Part shown: positions 48,116-57,087 of the stretch, piece after piece
Layout of the letters: every line of letters starts with the position of its first letter
How positions within the stretch are numbered: the first letter of the stretch is position 1
Assembly (NCBI RefSeq): GCF_000016065.1
Contig: NC_009092.1
Location: 4,216,001 to 4,280,000, forward strand
Source: Shewanella loihica PV-4
GTDB lineage: Bacteria > Pseudomonadota > Gammaproteobacteria > Enterobacterales > Shewanellaceae
Length of the DNA: 64,000 nucleotides
Direction of reading: 5' to 3'
Translations under genes and position numbers: made by a program
The notes under the pieces: model-generated
The model's database searches: none
Seen by the model: only the letters and a program-made list of their open reading frames with translations
What the model was told of the DNA's origin: nothing

Positions 48116-48799
48116 ATGAGCCAAATTCTGTTAATCGATGACGATCTAGGGCTAGCGGAACTGCTAGCACAACTGCTTGAACTTGAAGGGTTTAACCTCA
48201 CACTTGCCCACGATGGCGAGGCGGGGCTGGCCCTGGCGCTGGAACAGCAGTTCGATCTCATCCTGCTCGATGTCATGCTGCCCAAGCTCAACGGCTTCGA
48301 GGTACTCAAGGCATTGCGCTCCAAGAAACAGACTCCGGTACTCATGCTCACCGCCCGCGGCGACGAGATAGACAGGGTCGTTGGCCTGGAGATAGGCGCC
48401 GACGACTACCTGCCCAAGCCCTTCAACGATCGCGAACTAGTGGCGCGCATCAAGGCGATCATCCGCCGCACCAGCCATCAGATGGACGAACAGCAACCCA
48501 GCATACTGGAGTTTGCCGACATCAAGCTCGACCCCAGCCGTCAGGAGGTGCTCTGCCAGGATCAGCTTTTGATCCTCACCGGCACCGAATTTAGCCTGCT
48601 GTATCATATGATCCAGCACAGCGGCGAGGTGCTGAGCAAGGATAACCTCAGCGAGAATGTCCTGGGCAAGAAGCTGATGCCCTTCGATCGCAGCCTGGAT
48701 ATGCACTTGTCTAATCTGCGTAAGAAACTGCCCGAACGCGCCGACGGCCGCCCAAGGGTCAAGACCCTCAGAGGCAAGGGCTACATCTGGCTAACCTGA
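48116..48799 (+). CDS. cpxR: Envelope-stress response regulator CpxR
   Basis: A 227-residue OmpR-type regulator. The receiver domain (about 1-115) has acceptor Asp52 (LLDVMLP) and the lysine in LPKPFND (about 102). The winged helix C-terminal domain (about 130-227) ends VKTLRGKGYIWL. It overlaps cpxA by one base. Binds GTAAA repeats such as that described above. Confidence 0.93.
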   Translation: MSQILLIDDDLGLAELLAQLLELEGFNLTLAHDGEAGLALALEQQFDLILLDVMLPKLNGFEVLKALRSKKQTPVLMLTARGDEIDRVVGLEIGADDYLPKPFNDRELVARIKAIIRRTSHQMDEQQPSILEFADIKLDPSRQEVLCQDQLLILTGTEFSLLYHMIQHSGEVLSKDNLSENVLGKKLMPFDRSLDMHLSNLRKKLPERADGRPRVKTLRGKGYIWLT

Positions 48800-50166
48800 T
48801 GAAAATTAGTAGTCTTCCCAACCGCATCTTCATCAAGCTGCTGCTGAGCTTCTGGCTCTGTAGCAGCCTGATCATCGCCATCGTCGGCCTGTTGCCGCTG
48901 CTGCAGCAGAATCACGATCAGGCCCCTATTCCGCCCCATCTGCAGGGACTGCTGGAACGCGTGGTCGAGCGTATTCAGGAAAGCCCCGAGCTGCTAACCA
49001 TGAAGCGCGACAAACACTGGCACAGACTCAAGGAGATGGGCAACAAGCCGGTGCGCTTCTATGTGGCCGACGAACAGGGCCAGCTGATCAACAATCAACG
49101 TGTCTCCCGCGGCATCCGGCGCTTCATGCTGATGGCCGACGAGGCGGGCCACCCCATCAGCCACCAGTTTAAGAGCGAGCTGCTGTTTGGCCCCATGCCC
49201 TTCGAGATAGAGGGCAAACGCTACACCCTCTATGGCCGCTTGGCCGAGATGCACCCGAGGCCCTGGTTCTTCTTCTTCGCCGAGAATATCGCCCTCACGC
49301 TGACCCTGGCGATCTTGCTCTCGGGCCTCTTGTGTGGCCTGCTGGCCTGGCACTTGGGTAAGCCCTTGCGCGCACTTAAACAGAGCGCCGAGGCGGTGGC
49401 CAGCGGCGATCTCGGCCACAGGGCCGATGCCAGTACCACGGCGCGCAAGGACGAGATAGGCCAGCTGGCGCAGTCCTTTAACGCCATGGCCGATGCCATC
49501 GAGTCCATGGTCAACAGTCAGCAGCGACTGATCAGCGATATCTCCCACGAACTCAGGACGCCATTGACCCGACTGCAACTGGCCCTCGCCCTCACCCGCA
49601 AGAAGGGACAGGCCTCGACCGAGATAGACCGCATCGGCTACGAGGCCGAGCAGCTGGAGGCGATGATCGCCGAGCTACTCGAGCTGTCGCGGGTGAAGCT
49701 GGATATTCATGAGCACAAACATCGGCTATCGCTAGCCGAGACCCTGGGCCAGGTGCTGGACGATGCCGAGTTCGAGGCAGAGCAGCAACAGAAATCCCTG
49801 GTGATCGACATAGACGATAGCCTGATGCTGATGCTCAACCCGCGCCCCCTGGCCAGGGCGATTGAGAACCTGCTGCGTAACGCCATCCGCTACGCCGAGC
49901 AGGAGATCAGCATCAGCGCCACTGCCGAGCCAGAGCAGGTGATCCTCACCATCAAGGACGACGGCCCAGGCATAGAGGATGAGGCGGATCTGCAGGCGAT
50001 CTTCGAGCCCTTCTATCGCCCACAATCTGCGCGAGAGCGAGAATCCGGCGGCTGGGGCCTGGGACTGGCCATCGCCAAGGCGGCGATTCAGGCCCATCAG
50101 GGCCAAATAGTCGCCAGCAACGCCGCACCCCACGGGCTAGAGATCACCATCAGGCTGCCGCGTTAG
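48799..50166 (+). CDS. cpxA: Envelope-stress sensor kinase CpxA
   Basis: A 455-residue inner membrane histidine kinase. TM1 (about 11-30), a periplasmic sensor (about 31-158) and TM2 (about 160-180) are followed by a HAMP domain (about 185-240), the H box DISHELRTPLTR with His near 249, and N/G boxes (AIENLLRNAIRYA, IKDDGPGIED, GWGLGLAIAK). It phosphorylates CpxR in response to misfolded envelope proteins. Confidence 0.93.
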   Translation: MKISSLPNRIFIKLLLSFWLCSSLIIAIVGLLPLLQQNHDQAPIPPHLQGLLERVVERIQESPELLTMKRDKHWHRLKEMGNKPVRFYVADEQGQLINNQRVSRGIRRFMLMADEAGHPISHQFKSELLFGPMPFEIEGKRYTLYGRLAEMHPRPWFFFFAENIALTLTLAILLSGLLCGLLAWHLGKPLRALKQSAEAVASGDLGHRADASTTARKDEIGQLAQSFNAMADAIESMVNSQQRLISDISHELRTPLTRLQLALALTRKKGQASTEIDRIGYEAEQLEAMIAELLELSRVKLDIHEHKHRLSLAETLGQVLDDAEFEAEQQQKSLVIDIDDSLMLMLNPRPLARAIENLLRNAIRYAEQEISISATAEPEQVILTIKDDGPGIEDEADLQAIFEPFYRPQSARERESGGWGLGLAIAKAAIQAHQGQIVASNAAPHGLEITIRLPR

Positions 50167-50203
50167 TCTCTACACGTTTCTGTTGCTCTCACCGATGAGC
50201 AGG

Positions 50204-50233
50204 CAAAAAAAAGTGGCCAAATGGCCACTTTGT
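50204..50233. terminator. Bidirectional rho-independent terminator
   Basis: AAAGTGGCCA / TGGCCACTTT inverted repeat with an A run on the left and T-rich right side, between convergent cpxA and acuI. Confidence 0.88.
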
Positions 50234-50249
50234 TATCTGAGAGTAAAGG

Positions 50250-51230
50250 CTACACCTTAACCAATACCCGGCCGGTGACCTTGCCTTTGACTATCTTGTT
50301 GGCGTACTCGCCCAATTGCTCCAGGCCTATGGTCTGACAGGCCTGCTGATAGTAGCTTTCGGGTAGGAGATCGAGCACCTGCTGCCAGGCCTTAACGCGC
50401 TTGTCGATGGGGCAAGCCACAGAATCGATACCCAAGAGGTTCACGCCGCGCAAAATAAAGGGCATCACAGTCGTTGGCAGGGCAAAACCGCCCGCCAGAC
50501 CACAGATGGCGGCGCTGCCACCATATTGCATCTGCGCCAGTGCCGTGGCCAGCACCTTGTTGCCTACGGTATCGACCACACCCGCCCAGCGCTGTTTCTC
50601 CAGCGGACGGCTGTCCTGTTCAAGCTCGCTGCGATCGATCACCTCGCTGGCGCCCAGGGCTTTTAGCCAGTCGCCATTCACCTCGACCCGGCCCGAGCTG
50701 GCAACGACCTTATAACCTAGCTGAGCCAGCAAGGTCACAGCCACCGAGCCTACGCCGCCGCTGGCACCTGTCACTAAGACGTCACCCTGCTCCGGGGTGA
50801 CGCCGGCCTGTTGCAGCGCCTGCACACATAGCATGGCGGTCAGGCCGGCCGTGCCTATCATCATCGCCTTGGCGCCGTCGCAGCCCTTAGGCATGGGCAC
50901 CAGCCAGTCGGCCTTCACCCGCGCCTTCTCGGCCATGCCGCCCCAATGGTTCTCACCCACGCCCCAGCCGGTCAGGATCACCTCATCACCGGGCTGAAAA
51001 CGAGAGTCGGCCGACTCGCTCACCACACCGGCGAAGTCGATACCAGGCACCATGGGGAACTCGCGAATGATCTTGCCAAGGCCGGTGATCGCCAGGCCAT
51101 CCTTATAGTTGAGCGATGAGTAACTCACCTCCACCAGCACCTCACCCTCGGGCAGATCGCTCTCAGGCAGCAGTTTCACATCGGCTTGGGTCTGTCTATC
51201 TAGCTGGGTCAATACGAGCGCCTTGAACAT
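50250..51230 (-). CDS. acuI: Acrylyl-CoA/quinone oxidoreductase, AcuI/YhdH type
   Basis: A 326-residue medium-chain dehydrogenase/reductase without structural zinc. The N-terminal catalytic domain has SYSSLNYKDGLAITG (about 35-49), and the Rossmann motif is VTGASGGVGSVAV (about 153-165). This is the YhdH/AcuI group, which reduces acrylyl-CoA with NADPH and protects from acrylate. In marine bacteria that matters for DMSP breakdown, though no DMSP gene is visible nearby. It ends at a terminator shared with cpxA. Confidence 0.85.
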   Translation of the reverse strand: MFKALVLTQLDRQTQADVKLLPESDLPEGEVLVEVSYSSLNYKDGLAITGLGKIIREFPMVPGIDFAGVVSESADSRFQPGDEVILTGWGVGENHWGGMAEKARVKADWLVPMPKGCDGAKAMMIGTAGLTAMLCVQALQQAGVTPEQGDVLVTGASGGVGSVAVTLLAQLGYKVVASSGRVEVNGDWLKALGASEVIDRSELEQDSRPLEKQRWAGVVDTVGNKVLATALAQMQYGGSAAICGLAGGFALPTTVMPFILRGVNLLGIDSVACPIDKRVKAWQQVLDLLPESYYQQACQTIGLEQLGEYANKIVKGKVTGRVLVKV

Positions 51231-51333
51231 GGGGCCTCCTTAACAACAAAATGGACTGACAGATTAGAGCATCTGCCATCATGAATACACTGCACATTTT
51301 GCATGAACGGCATGCAGCTTGCGCATAGCTAGA

Positions 51334-53109
51334 TCAGGGTTTGAGCCCCAGGGCCTTGAGTTTTCGATACAAGGTATTGCGGCTGATCCCTAAGTGTTTG
51401 GCACAGCGACTGACATTGCCCTCAAATCTGTGGAAGCTGGAGACGATATTGGCGTTGACCATCAGGCTAAGCTCACTCTCGCAGGCCGCCATCTGCTCGC
51501 CCGCCTGCTCAGGCCCCTGCAGCTGGGCCTGCAGGGTGTCGGGCAGGTGCTGCCAGTTAAGTTCGGGATCGCCATCGGCCATCAGACAGGCCACCTGCAT
51601 CAGGTTATCCAGCTCCCTCAGGTTGCCCGGCCAGTCGTGGGCCAACAGTCGTCTCAGTAGCTGAGGGCAGAGCTGCTGCGGCGCCTGGCGATAGCGCCTA
51701 TGCAGCTTGTGAATGATGCGTTCGATATCCGCGCGCTGACGCAGGGGCGGCAGTGAGACCTGCAGGCCGTTGAGACGATAGTAGAGATCCTCCCTAAACG
51801 CCCCCTCACTCACCAGCTGGCGCAGATCCGCGTGGGTCGCGGCCACCACCTGAATATCCACCTTGTAGCTGCGATTACCGCCCACGGGCACCACCTCGCG
51901 CTCCTGCAGCACCCTAAGTAGACGGCTCTGGGTCGCCAGCGGCATCTCGCCTATCTCGTCGAGAAACAGAAAGCCGCCATCGGCCTGACGTATCTTGCCC
52001 TCGAACCCCTGACGGGAGGCGCCGGTAAATGCCCCGGCCTGATAGCCAAACAGCTCAGATTCCACCAGTTCTGCGGGCAGTGCGGCGCAGTTGACCGCCA
52101 CCAGAGGGCGCTGCGCGCGGGTGCTCTGACCATGGAGCTTCTTCACAAACTGCTCCTTGCCCACCCCAGTCTCGCCGCAGATCAGCAGAGGAATGTTGCG
52201 TCCCACCACTTTATTGGCCTGCTGCCAGGCGCGCTCTAGCTTAGGGTCGCGAAAGCGCACGCCTATCTGCTGGCTCACCAGCTGGCTGGGCCGGGTTTCG
52301 ACCAGCTGCTGGGTCTTGAGGTGCAGGCGCTGGTCCTGACACACCTGCTCGCCGCTGTTCCAGCTCGCCCCCAGATGACGGTCGATATCGTCACCGATGC
52401 GCGGCCTGTGTAGCAGACGCTTGGCCATGGCGTTGCAGCCTAAGAGCTTGCCATCGACATTGGCCACCACTATCCCCTGCCAACCCGAGGTGATCAGCGA
52501 CGGCTGCTCGGCCAGATCGATGCGGTAGTGACTGCCGGGCAGATGACACAGCAGCGCCGTCTCTATCTGTTGCACCAGGCTGGCGATGAGCACCAGGGTC
52601 TGCTGGGTGTGACGCTGCTGCTCGCTGGTGATGTCGATGGCGCCGAGCAGTTCCCCCTCTGGGGAGAAGATGGGGCTGGCGGTGCAGCTCATAAATCTGT
52701 GGTGGCGGATGAAGTGCTGCTCGCCGATCACCGCCACCGTCTGCCTGGCGGTAAGGGCCGTGCCTATGGCGTTGGTGCCCTTATGCTCCTCACGCCAATT
52801 GACCCCCACATCCAGGGCGACATTGGCCAGCTTATCCGAGTAGCGGCTGACGCCCCAATGGCAGAGCACATAGCCGTCGCGATCCGAGAGGATCAGTCGG
52901 CTCTGGCTGTGGGCCATCATCTGATTAAACAGGGGCAATGCATGCTGTTTGGTGAGATTGATGAGTTGCTTGTTGGCGTGATGCCGCTCGGCGAGCGCCT
53001 CGGCGTTGAGTCGTAATTCTTGCGGTAACTTGGCTTCGCTTAACCCTGCGCCCTGACTACGAGACCATGAGTCAGACAACCAAGCCTGTGTCTGTGGAGC
53101 TATCGTCAT
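51334..53109 (-). CDS. AcoR-like sigma-54-dependent transcriptional activator
   Basis: A protein of 591 residues from ATG 53109 (a GTG at 53145 would add 12). The N-terminal half has a GAF-type sensor (about 75-200), the AAA+ domain has Walker A GETGVGKE, the loop GAFTGAS that contacts sigma-54, and LDEIGEMP. A Fis-type helix-turn-helix is at the C-terminus (about 555-588). It is divergent from an aldehyde dehydrogenase gene that has a sigma-54 promoter, so it is probably its activator. AcoR-like proteins respond to acetoin or aldehydes/alcohols. Confidence 0.88.
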   Translation of the reverse strand: MTIAPQTQAWLSDSWSRSQGAGLSEAKLPQELRLNAEALAERHHANKQLINLTKQHALPLFNQMMAHSQSRLILSDRDGYVLCHWGVSRYSDKLANVALDVGVNWREEHKGTNAIGTALTARQTVAVIGEQHFIRHHRFMSCTASPIFSPEGELLGAIDITSEQQRHTQQTLVLIASLVQQIETALLCHLPGSHYRIDLAEQPSLITSGWQGIVVANVDGKLLGCNAMAKRLLHRPRIGDDIDRHLGASWNSGEQVCQDQRLHLKTQQLVETRPSQLVSQQIGVRFRDPKLERAWQQANKVVGRNIPLLICGETGVGKEQFVKKLHGQSTRAQRPLVAVNCAALPAELVESELFGYQAGAFTGASRQGFEGKIRQADGGFLFLDEIGEMPLATQSRLLRVLQEREVVPVGGNRSYKVDIQVVAATHADLRQLVSEGAFREDLYYRLNGLQVSLPPLRQRADIERIIHKLHRRYRQAPQQLCPQLLRRLLAHDWPGNLRELDNLMQVACLMADGDPELNWQHLPDTLQAQLQGPEQAGEQMAACESELSLMVNANIVSSFHRFEGNVSRCAKHLGISRNTLYRKLKALGLKP

Positions 53110-53267
53110 AACAGTGTTCCATTTTGGCACACCCGAGGTGCGCACTTATGTCACAGTGCATGCCAACTGCCAGTGCTACACCATCCTGGACCACGCACAT
53201 TCGGACATCAAAAATTAGTTTTTCATCATACTGTTACTCCAGCCACATCACAACTCCTGCCAGTTTG

Positions 53268-53282
53268 GCCCAGGCTTTGCCT
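53268..53282 (+). promoter_or_regulatory. Sigma-54 promoter of the aldehyde dehydrogenase gene
   Basis: TGGCCC-AGGCT-TTGC fits TGGCAC-N5-TTGC with a single mismatch. It is about 165 bases before the aldehyde dehydrogenase start and lies between it and the divergent sigma-54 activator gene. Confidence 0.75.
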
Positions 53283-53447
53283 TACTCCTAACGATAGCTA
53301 ACCTGAGTCTGTGCCCTAATGAACACCAGCGTGACACTCAAATGGGGCACAGCTAAAAAATTTAAACCTGTTGTTTTTTAAACATAAAAATAGGGCGCCC
53401 GCCAGAGGCGTCTTTCGACAAGACAAAACCATACAAGGAAGCTCAAG

Positions 53448-54968
53448 ATGATCTACAGCAAGCCAGGCACGACAGATGCCATAGTTAACTTCAACAGCCG
53501 TTACGACAACTTCATTGGAGGACAGTGGGTCGCGCCTGTGGGCGGGGAATATTTCGATAACCGCTCACCCGTCGACGGCCAGGTGTTTTGTCAGGTGGCC
53601 CGCTCGGACGAGCGTGATATCGAGCTGGCGCTGGACGCCGCCCACGCCGCCAAGGATGCCTGGGGCAAGACCTCGGTGACCGAACGCTCCAACTTACTGC
53701 TGAAGATCGCCGATCGCGTCGAGCAAAATCTGGAATTTCTGGCCGTGGCCGAGACCTGGGAAAACGGTAAGGCGGTACGCGAAACCCTGAATGCGGATCT
53801 GCCGCTGTTTGTGGATCACTTCCGCTACTTCGCCGGTTGTATCCGCGCCCAGGAAGGCAGCGCCGCCGATATCGACAACAACACCGTCAGCTACCACTTC
53901 CCCGAGCCGCTGGGCGTCGTCGGCCAGATCATCCCCTGGAACTTCCCGCTGCTGATGGCCGCCTGGAAAATCGCCCCGGCGCTGGCCGCCGGTAACTGCA
54001 TAGTGCTCAAGCCCGCCGAGCAGACACCCGTCTCCATCCTGGTGATGGTCGAACTCATTCAGGATCTGCTGCCCGCCGGCGTGCTCAATATCGTCAATGG
54101 TTTCGGCACCGAGGCGGGTCAGGCACTGGCGGTCAGCAAGCGCATCGCCAAACTGGCCTTTACCGGTTCGACTCAGATTGGCCACCATATCCTCAAGTGC
54201 GCCGCCGAGTCGCTGATCCCCTCAACCGTAGAGCTGGGAGGTAAGTCACCCAACATCTACTTTGCCGATGTGATGGAACAGGAAGATGAATATCTGGATA
54301 AGGCAGTTGAAGGCATGCTGCTGGCCTTCTTCAACCAGGGCGAGGTCTGTACCTGTCCGTCACGGGTACTGATCGCCGAGTCCATCTACGACAAGTTTAT
54401 AGACAAGGTGATCGCCCGCGCCAAGACGATCAAGCAGGGCAACCCGCTGGATACCGACACCCAGGTAGGTGCCCAGGCCTCCCAGGAGCAGTTCGATAAG
54501 ATCCTGAGTTACTTGGAGATAGGTCGCAATGAGGGTGCCGAGGTGCTAATTGGTGGTACCAGCTGTCAGCTATCTGGCGATCAGAGCAGCGGCTTCTATA
54601 TCGAACCCACCATACTCAAGGGCCACAACAAGATGCGCGTCTTCCAGGAGGAGATCTTCGGCCCGGTTATTTCGGTCACCACCTTCAAAGATGAGGCCGA
54701 GGCTTTGGCCATCGCCAACGACACCGAGTATGGCCTGGGCGCCGGCGTCTGGACCCGCGACATGAACCGCGCCCAGCGCATGGGACGTGGCATTCAGGCG
54801 GGACGCGTGTGGATCAACTGCTACCACGCCTACCCAGCCCACGCCGCCTTCGGTGGCTACAAGAAGTCAGGCATAGGTCGCGAGACCCACAAGATGATGC
54901 TCAGCCACTACCAGAACACCAAGAACCTGCTCGTCAGCTACGACGTCAACCCGCTGGGATTCTTCTAA
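53448..54968 (+). CDS. NAD-dependent aldehyde dehydrogenase (ExaC/AldB type)
   Basis: A 506-residue enzyme that oxidises aldehydes to acids. Visible motifs: [20 protein letters not shown] (about 161-180), the catalytic glutamate in VELGGKSP (about 263-270), and the catalytic cysteine in [11 protein letters not shown] (about 297-307). The substrate may be acetaldehyde or a related aldehyde formed from alcohols. It is probably activated by the divergent AcoR-like regulator and sigma-54. A strong terminator follows. Confidence 0.93.
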   Translation: MIYSKPGTTDAIVNFNSRYDNFIGGQWVAPVGGEYFDNRSPVDGQVFCQVARSDERDIELALDAAHAAKDAWGKTSVTERSNLLLKIADRVEQNLEFLAVAETWENGKAVRETLNADLPLFVDHFRYFAGCIRAQEGSAADIDNNTVSYHFPEPLGVVGQIIPWNFPLLMAAWKIAPALAAGNCIVLKPAEQTPVSILVMVELIQDLLPAGVLNIVNGFGTEAGQALAVSKRIAKLAFTGSTQIGHHILKCAAESLIPSTVELGGKSPNIYFADVMEQEDEYLDKAVEGMLLAFFNQGEVCTCPSRVLIAESIYDKFIDKVIARAKTIKQGNPLDTDTQVGAQASQEQFDKILSYLEIGRNEGAEVLIGGTSCQLSGDQSSGFYIEPTILKGHNKMRVFQEEIFGPVISVTTFKDEAEALAIANDTEYGLGAGVWTRDMNRAQRMGRGIQAGRVWINCYHAYPAHAAFGGYKKSGIGRETHKMMLSHYQNTKNLLVSYDVNPLGFF

Positions 54969-54988
54969 TCTCACTCTCCGTTAAAAGC

Positions 54989-55030
54989 ATAGAGCCTGCC
55001 GGGACACAATCCCGGCAGGCTCTATCTTTT
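54989..55030 (+). terminator. Rho-independent terminator of the aldehyde dehydrogenase gene
   Basis: AGAGCCTGCCGGGA / TCCCGGCAGGCTCT is a perfect 14-bp stem with loop CACAA, followed by ATCTTTT. Confidence 0.93.
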
Positions 55031-55042
55031 CATAAAGATACC

Positions 55043-55061
55043 GCTAGCTTAGTAAGCTAGC
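55043..55061. repeat. Short hairpin at the end of the cassette cluster
   Basis: GCTAGCTT / AAGCTAGC stem with loop AGT between the aldehyde dehydrogenase terminator and the last cassette gene. No T run follows, so it is not a typical terminator. Confidence 0.5.
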
Positions 55062-55087
55062 ATCAAACTGATTTTAGATTTGGAAGG

Positions 55088-55576
55088 CTAGCTTGAACTG
55101 GATATCTTTATAATTTTGTTACTTCTACCTTTTTTCACATAGTCGATGGATACACATTGCCCATCTTTTAGAAAATTATCCAAGTGATCTTTGCTATGAA
55201 AATATAATGGGTCATCATAGTTTGAAAACTCGAAATCAACATTCCCCACATTAAAAGACTCGACAATAGTACCTTGCTTTGGCTTTTTCACCTTGTAATT
55301 TGTTAGGCAACCTTTGACATTTGAGTACGTTTTATTTTCGACTATATTTTGCAACTCGACTTGCCTCATATAACTAAAAATAAAGGCTATTACCCAAAAA
55401 GCCATTAAACCTGTGAATGCACGAACCAAAGTAACTCTTTTTATTTTGGTTACTTTAGATGCGACCTCCGAGAACACTGGATACTTGAGAACAATCGTGA
55501 TTAGTAAAAAAATAAAAATTGGTGTTATCAATAAGTCGACACTTGCGTTTGTCGTAACTTCAAAATATATGCTCAA
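55088..55576 (-). CDS. Hypothetical membrane protein in an integron-like cassette
   Basis: A 162-residue protein with two hydrophobic segments (about 14-32 and 50-69), a lysine-rich loop between them, and a soluble C-terminal part (about 75-162) with two cysteines. I recognise no family. It is AT-rich, unlike nearby core genes. It is separated from the next gene by an attC-like site, so it is the fourth and last cassette of the cluster. Confidence 0.7.
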   Translation of the reverse strand: MSIYFEVTTNASVDLLITPIFIFLLITIVLKYPVFSEVASKVTKIKRVTLVRAFTGLMAFWVIAFIFSYMRQVELQNIVENKTYSNVKGCLTNYKVKKPKQGTIVESFNVGNVDFEFSNYDDPLYFHSKDHLDNFLKDGQCVSIDYVKKGRSNKIIKISSSS

Positions 55577-55587
55577 ACTATTTCCAT

Positions 55588-55689
55588 CCAGTTAGCGCTT
55601 GCATAAGAGACCCCAAAATACTTTTCTAAAATTTTCAACGAAAGAGCACATGCCAAGCATTTTTCGTCCCTTTGAGTAACTTGTTAGAG
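55588..55689 (-). other. Degenerate attC-like site
   Basis: On the minus strand it starts CTCTAAC (consensus RYYYAAC, 55689-55683) and runs through AAGTTACTCAAAGGGACG to GGGGTCTCTTATGCAAGCGCTAAC. The terminal GTTRRRY core is altered (GCTAACT), so the site may no longer recombine. Paired GGGACG- and GGGGTCTC-type arms remain. Confidence 0.6.
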
Positions 55690-55693
55690 TTTT

Positions 55694-56143
55694 CTACTCG
55701 AGGACTTTGAATTTACTAATTTCATAAAAGCATTCATCATCTATTGTGTCTTTACTCCAATCAACTTCGATTACTTCTGGAAATCCAAATTTCGGGTGGT
55801 ATTTAATTTCCATACTTGCAGCTTCAAATAACCCTTTATTTGCAGCTTTAAAAAGATCGTCAATAACCAATTTATGCTCGTGTTCACCAAGTTTCTCAAA
55901 AAGTGCTACACCATTTGCGACTAAAACTTTTGAGCCAACTACATACATACAACCTTCTTGGGCGACATAGCTGTACCTTTCAGGTTCATTTTGTTGCCAA
56001 ATCTCCAATTGACTCGCTATTTTTTCGTGTGTTTGAGAGTTTACCGATTGATGCCCAATTCCCCAAAAACTAAATATTAGGACTATTATCGTTCCTAATA
56101 CAAAGAAGATTGAATATGGATTGCGGGTATCGAATATTTGCAT
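55694..56143 (-). CDS. DUF6174-like lipid-anchored or membrane-tethered protein in a cassette
   Basis: A 149-residue protein with one N-terminal hydrophobic segment (about 11-28). The rest fits DUF6174: YSYVAQEGCMYVVGSKVLVANG (about 57-78, shown only in part), the DDLFKAANKGLFEA helix, the KYHPKFGFPEVIEVDW strand pair and an ID(D/E) C-terminal motif. The domain is found in many bacterial lipoproteins of unknown role. It is AT-rich and bounded by attC-like sites. Confidence 0.75.
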   Translation of the reverse strand: MQIFDTRNPYSIFFVLGTIIVLIFSFWGIGHQSVNSQTHEKIASQLEIWQQNEPERYSYVAQEGCMYVVGSKVLVANGVALFEKLGEHEHKLVIDDLFKAANKGLFEAASMEIKYHPKFGFPEVIEVDWSKDTIDDECFYEISKFKVLE

Positions 56144-56147
56144 AAAA

Positions 56148-56237
56148 CTCTAACGCCTTGCTAAGGGGCTGGCGCAACGCGCCAGTCCCACGGAGCCAGC
56201 TTTGGCTGGCGAAGTAAACTTGAGCAACTGGTTAGAT
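56148..56237 (-). other. Integron attC site (90 bp)
   Basis: On the minus strand it begins ATCTAAC (RYYYAAC) and ends GTTAGAG, with the crossover expected at G/TTAGA. Inside are the inverted pairs GCCAGC/GCTGGC and CTGGCGC/GCGCCAG, and the CCCCTTAGCAAGGCGTTAG end shared with the next attC. This is a typical attC folding pattern. Confidence 0.85.
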
Positions 56238-56238
56238 T

Positions 56239-56646
56239 TCATTTGCTGAGAATAGGTTCTTTGTTGATGACTTCAACATGTATTAGTTCAGCTTGACCAT
56301 AACCACCAAGCAAAAGAGGAGGGGCGGTTAGTGTGGCTTTGAGCGTGTAACCTTTTTTCGACATGTCATGTGGACTTTCCAGCCACAGCTGACTGCGTTC
56401 TGCTTCAGAAACGTACAGAACTGGATGCCCCTCAAGTCGGACGATACGATTACCCAACAGGTTTTCGAACAACTCTCTATTTTCGATGCTTAGCTCAACA
56501 AATTTGTAATGTACCTCTCCGACAAATATAGCCTTGGCCGCTTTGGAGGGAATTCGGTACACTGCAAAACTGACTAGGAACCAAAGCGTCAATGATAGCG
56601 CGGTCAGAACAACAAACCATTTGATGAATGTAAGTACAATTCTCAT
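56239..56646 (-). CDS. Hypothetical membrane-anchored protein in a cassette
   Basis: A 135-residue protein with one N-terminal membrane segment (about 8-28) and a soluble domain. No family recognised. A weak start context (no clear ribosome binding site right after the attC site) is common in integron cassettes. AT-rich composition and flanking attC sites mark it as an acquired cassette. Confidence 0.65.
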   Translation of the reverse strand: MRIVLTFIKWFVVLTALSLTLWFLVSFAVYRIPSKAAKAIFVGEVHYKFVELSIENRELFENLLGNRIVRLEGHPVLYVSEAERSQLWLESPHDMSKKGYTLKATLTAPPLLLGGYGQAELIHVEVINKEPILSK

Positions 56647-56650
56647 AGAA

Positions 56651-56764
56651 ATCTAACGCTTTGCTAAGGGGCAATTAACAGTTGGCTAAACTTGCGCGAA
56701 GCGCCAAGCCAACTGTTAATTGTCCCAGTGAGTTTACGAACGAATTTGAGCAACTTGTTATGTG
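56651..56764 (-). other. Integron attC site (114 bp)
   Basis: On the minus strand it begins ACATAAC, which overlaps the stop codon of the gene before it, and ends GTTAGAT, a perfect GTTRRRY core. It contains a 16-bp perfect inverted repeat (56672-56687 with 56707-56722, CAATTAACAGTTGGCT) and an inner GCGC-GAA-GCGC hairpin. The end CCCCTTAGCAAAGCGTTAG matches the other attC. Confidence 0.88.
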
Positions 56765-57072
56765 GGATATACATCATTGCTTAACTCGCCTTGAATTTCT
56801 TTTACCGCCTCTAACTTACCACCGCTACCATGATATGTTTCAGCATGTAGGCTAAATATTTGGTTGCAGGATGAACATGAGAAGTAGTTATTGACGAAAT
56901 CACTCCAACCTCGGCCTGAAGCGATACGTTTAAAAGGATCACCGTAAGCCCCAGCCCCTAAATATTTTAGAGTTCCGTCTTCGATTTTAAGCTTAGCCAG
57001 TAAGATTGCCTCTGTAAGATCTCTAGGAACTTTAATAACCTTTTTTATACTCTGGCACTTATCGCAACTCAT
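56758..57072 (-). CDS. Small zinc-ribbon-like protein in a cassette
   Basis: A 104-residue cytoplasmic protein with two paired cysteines, CDKC near the N-terminus and CSSC near residue 70, which could bind zinc. Between them is a charged helix and the segment GAYGDPFKRIASGRGW. It ends with its stop codon inside the attC site. ATG 57072 is chosen because AGGAAG lies just upstream; ATG 57087 has no ribosome binding site. No function is known. It is the first cassette of the cluster. Confidence 0.7.
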   Translation of the reverse strand: MSCDKCQSIKKVIKVPRDLTEAILLAKLKIEDGTLKYLGAGAYGDPFKRIASGRGWSDFVNNYFSCSSCNQIFSLHAETYHGSGGKLEAVKEIQGELSNDVYPT

Positions 57073-57087
57073 ATACTTCCTGACCAC

